DNA from: Rhizobium sp. L51/94
GTDB taxonomy: Bacteria; Pseudomonadota; Alphaproteobacteria; Rhizobiales; Rhizobiaceae
DNA: 64,000 nucleotides
Assembly (NCBI RefSeq): GCF_019355555.1
Contig: NZ_CP072142.1
Location: forward strand, 248,001-312,000
Direction: 5' to 3'
The notes under the pieces are model-generated. The model was given only the letters and a program-made list of their open reading frames with translations. It ran no database searches and was not told the DNA's origin. Position 1 is the first letter of the stretch, and every line of letters begins with the position of its first letter. Of this stretch, positions 62,658 to 64,000 are shown one piece after another. Both the position numbers and the translations under genes were made by a program.

Positions 62658-63482
62658 ATGCAGATTGCGATCATCGCAGATCCCCATATCGGCGCGAAGA
62701 CCGATGATTTCGTTGCCAACTGGAATGCGGCGGTGGCGCACGTCAACGATCTCGATGTGGCATTCACGATTGTGCTCGGAGACCTAACGCTCGATGGCGC
62801 CAATCTGGAAGCGGATCTTGCTTTCGCGCGGCAATCTCTCGACACACTCCGCCGGCCGGTTCTCGTGCTGCCCGGCAACCACGACGTGGGCGATATCTCG
62901 CGCGCCAGCCGTCAGCCGGCAAGCCGCGAAAGACTGGAGCGCTGGAACCGGCATCTCGGCGCGGACCGCTGGATTTGCGACGATATTCCGGGATGGCGGC
63001 TGATCGGCATCGACAGCCAGGTTCTTGCGACCGGATTGGCTGAAGAAGCCGAGCAGTGGCATTGGCTTGACGAGGCGTTTGGCGGACGGGGCGAGCGCGC
63101 CCCTGTCCTGCTCACCCACATGCCGCTGTTTCTAGAGAACTGGGACGAAGCCGATCGACCCTACTGGGCCATCCCGACTGCGGCGCGGCAACGGTTGCGG
63201 ATGCTGGTGGAGAGCACCGGAACGGCTGCCATCGTCAGCGCCCATATCCACCGGACCCTCGATCTTCCAGGCGCCGATGGTCCCCGCCAGATCTGGGCAG
63301 CGGCGACGAGCTTCCTGTCGCGCGATGCGTCGATGCCGTCACAGCCGGGCGCGGCAAACCTCGGTATCACGATACTCGACTTTACCGACGGCGCGCTCAA
63401 GGTCCGCTTCGACAGTGTTGCGGGAATCTCGGAAACCTACATCGAGGATTATAACGGCTCGATTTATCCGAAACCGGAATAG
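62658..63482 (+). CDS. Class III metallophosphoesterase
   Basis: A 274-residue calcineurin-like phosphodiesterase. Metal-binding blocks are IIADPHIG (Asp8, His10), VLGDLTLDG, VLPGNHDVGD, LLTHMPLF and VSAHIHRTLD. It is of the same class as the product of 40417-41238, but only moderately similar. GAGAGG precedes the ATG at 62658. It is divergent from the ABC binding-protein gene, with about 295 bases between, suggesting shared control and processing of the imported substrate. No signal peptide; cytoplasmic action is expected. Confidence 0.85.
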   Translation: MQIAIIADPHIGAKTDDFVANWNAAVAHVNDLDVAFTIVLGDLTLDGANLEADLAFARQSLDTLRRPVLVLPGNHDVGDISRASRQPASRERLERWNRHLGADRWICDDIPGWRLIGIDSQVLATGLAEEAEQWHWLDEAFGGRGERAPVLLTHMPLFLENWDEADRPYWAIPTAARQRLRMLVESTGTAAIVSAHIHRTLDLPGADGPRQIWAAATSFLSRDASMPSQPGAANLGITILDFTDGALKVRFDSVAGISETYIEDYNGSIYPKPE

Positions 63483-63535
63483 CGGTCCTCGTTGCGGGCA
63501 TAGCAGTTGCAGATTTTGATCGTGGCTGGCTAACG

Positions 63536-63868
63536 ATGTCGTTTTATGGCAAACGGGGGCATCAGTTCAATGCAGTCAACGACGTCAATCGGAACGCGAG
63601 AATGATAGAAAGTCAAACCAGGCAGGCAGATTGGCGCCGCGCCAACCCGATGAAGTACAATGCTCATCTCGCGGTGCAGCGTGCCATCGTCGCCGGCGAT
63701 CTCGAAAAGCTCGGCTGTGAAGTCTGTGGTCACGATGCCGTCGACGCCCATCACGACGAGTATGACGAACCCCTGAGGGTTCGCTGGCTTTGCCGCAGAC
63801 ATCACACGCGTCTTCATCGCTACGGCGAAGACATGTTTCCACTGCGGTCGAATACAGACCAGCGCTGA
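63536..63868 (+). CDS. Small HNH/zinc-ribbon-like protein
   Basis: A 110-residue protein. The second half reads CEVCGHDAVDAHHDEYDEPL, then WLCRRHHTRLH: a C-x2-C pair, a His-His, and C-x2-HH, as in small HNH-type zinc proteins found in phages and mobile DNA. The first half is basic (GKRGHQFNAVNDVNRNAR). Nuclease activity is possible, but the classic HNH asparagine is not obvious. It is not clearly linked to its neighbours; a hairpin with T-run follows. Confidence 0.65.
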   Translation: MSFYGKRGHQFNAVNDVNRNARMIESQTRQADWRRANPMKYNAHLAVQRAIVAGDLEKLGCEVCGHDAVDAHHDEYDEPLRVRWLCRRHHTRLHRYGEDMFPLRSNTDQR

Positions 63869-63911
63869 TCGGTTTTGGATTTTGCCGTCCTGTCGTCTCT
63901 GACAGTTTTGG

Positions 63912-63946
63912 GGCCACCGGCAGTGTCGTTTGCCGGCGGCCTTTTC
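63912..63946 (+). terminator. Rho-independent terminator after the HNH-like gene
   Basis: GGCCACCGGCA pairs with TGCCGGCGGCC (one mismatch, A against C) around a loop of about 8 bases and is followed by TTTTCGTTTTA. Confidence 0.7.
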
Positions 63947-63949
63947 GTT

Positions 63950-64000
63950 TTACTTCGAGTTCGCCGCCTTTATGCCGGCGTCGTCGGCCATGATGGATGC
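63950..64000 (-). CDS. Possible 3' end of a minus-strand gene leaving the window
   Basis: The minus strand is open from the window edge to a TAA at 63950-63952 and would encode a C-terminus ending MADDAGIKAANSK. A Lys-ending tail of this type is common in periplasmic binding proteins, but 16 codons are too few to judge. Low confidence. Confidence 0.3.
   Translation of the reverse strand, partial: ASIMADDAGIKAANSK

Overview
The window is GC-rich alphaproteobacterial DNA and most probably comes from a member of the Rhizobiaceae (Rhizobium/Agrobacterium group). The main pointers are a galactarolactone pathway pair like that of Agrobacterium, a rhizobial-type glp operon (glpD-STPQUV-K), a two-cysteine alphaproteobacterial porin, DUF992 and CsbD stress proteins, and a TGA-N9-TCA iron operator of the RirA type. 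The content is typical of a replicon rich in transport and catabolic genes: about ten transport systems, each next to its regulator or enzyme. No rRNA genes, CRISPR array or complete insertion sequence was seen.

Layout. 1-4.3 kb: end of gci, then gli and a TRAP transporter (dctPQM-like) for sugar acids. 4.5-7.7 kb: a tRNA-Val with an integrase remnant at its 3' side, a small Gly/Asn-rich ORF, and a hipBA toxin-antitoxin module with four palindromic operators. This looks like the edge of an old genomic island. 8-12.8 kb: an acyltransferase, a methyltransferase, a porin and a ROK repressor. 12.9-18.6 kb: an ABC importer in one overlapping operon with a glycerophosphodiester phosphodiesterase nearby, then a DIPP-type Nudix hydrolase. 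18.8-23.6 kb: a decayed region with an MFS remnant, an IS3-family orfA remnant and an IS110-family remnant around a membrane protein, a diguanylate cyclase and a small hypothetical gene. 23.8-29.7 kb: M20 amidohydrolase, polar amino acid ABC importer, GntR regulator and homocysteine S-methyltransferase, consistent with scavenging of a methylated or acylated amino acid.

30-33.8 kb: formate/nitrite-type channel, triple-PAS LuxR regulator, CsbD, BON-like and DUF992 proteins. 34-36.8 kb: a GtrB-like glycosyltransferase with a polytopic membrane partner. 36.9-40.2 kb: a BtuFCD-type importer behind a cobalamin riboswitch on the minus strand, with a possible 21-residue leader ORF. 40.4-48.8 kb: a GpdQ-like phosphodiesterase, then a TonB receptor with an IRO/RirA box and an Fe-siderophore ABC importer ending in a DUF2218-SIP reductase. 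48.9-58.9 kb: glpR, glpD, glpS, glpT, glpP, glpQ, glpU, glpV and glpK. 59-62.4 kb: a host-attachment family protein and an ABC importer (binding protein plus two permeases) without a local ATPase, divergent from a second metallophosphoesterase. The window ends with a small HNH-like zinc protein and possibly the 3' tail of a minus-strand gene.

Glycerol and glycerophosphodiester metabolism recurs: one GDPD, two GpdQ-like metallophosphoesterases, two unassigned ABC importers beside them, and the full glycerol uptake and oxidation operon. The most interesting molecular detail is complementary degeneracy in the two glycerol-importer ATPases: GlpS lacks the H-loop histidine and GlpT lacks the ABC signature, so one of the two ATP sites should be inactive or impaired.
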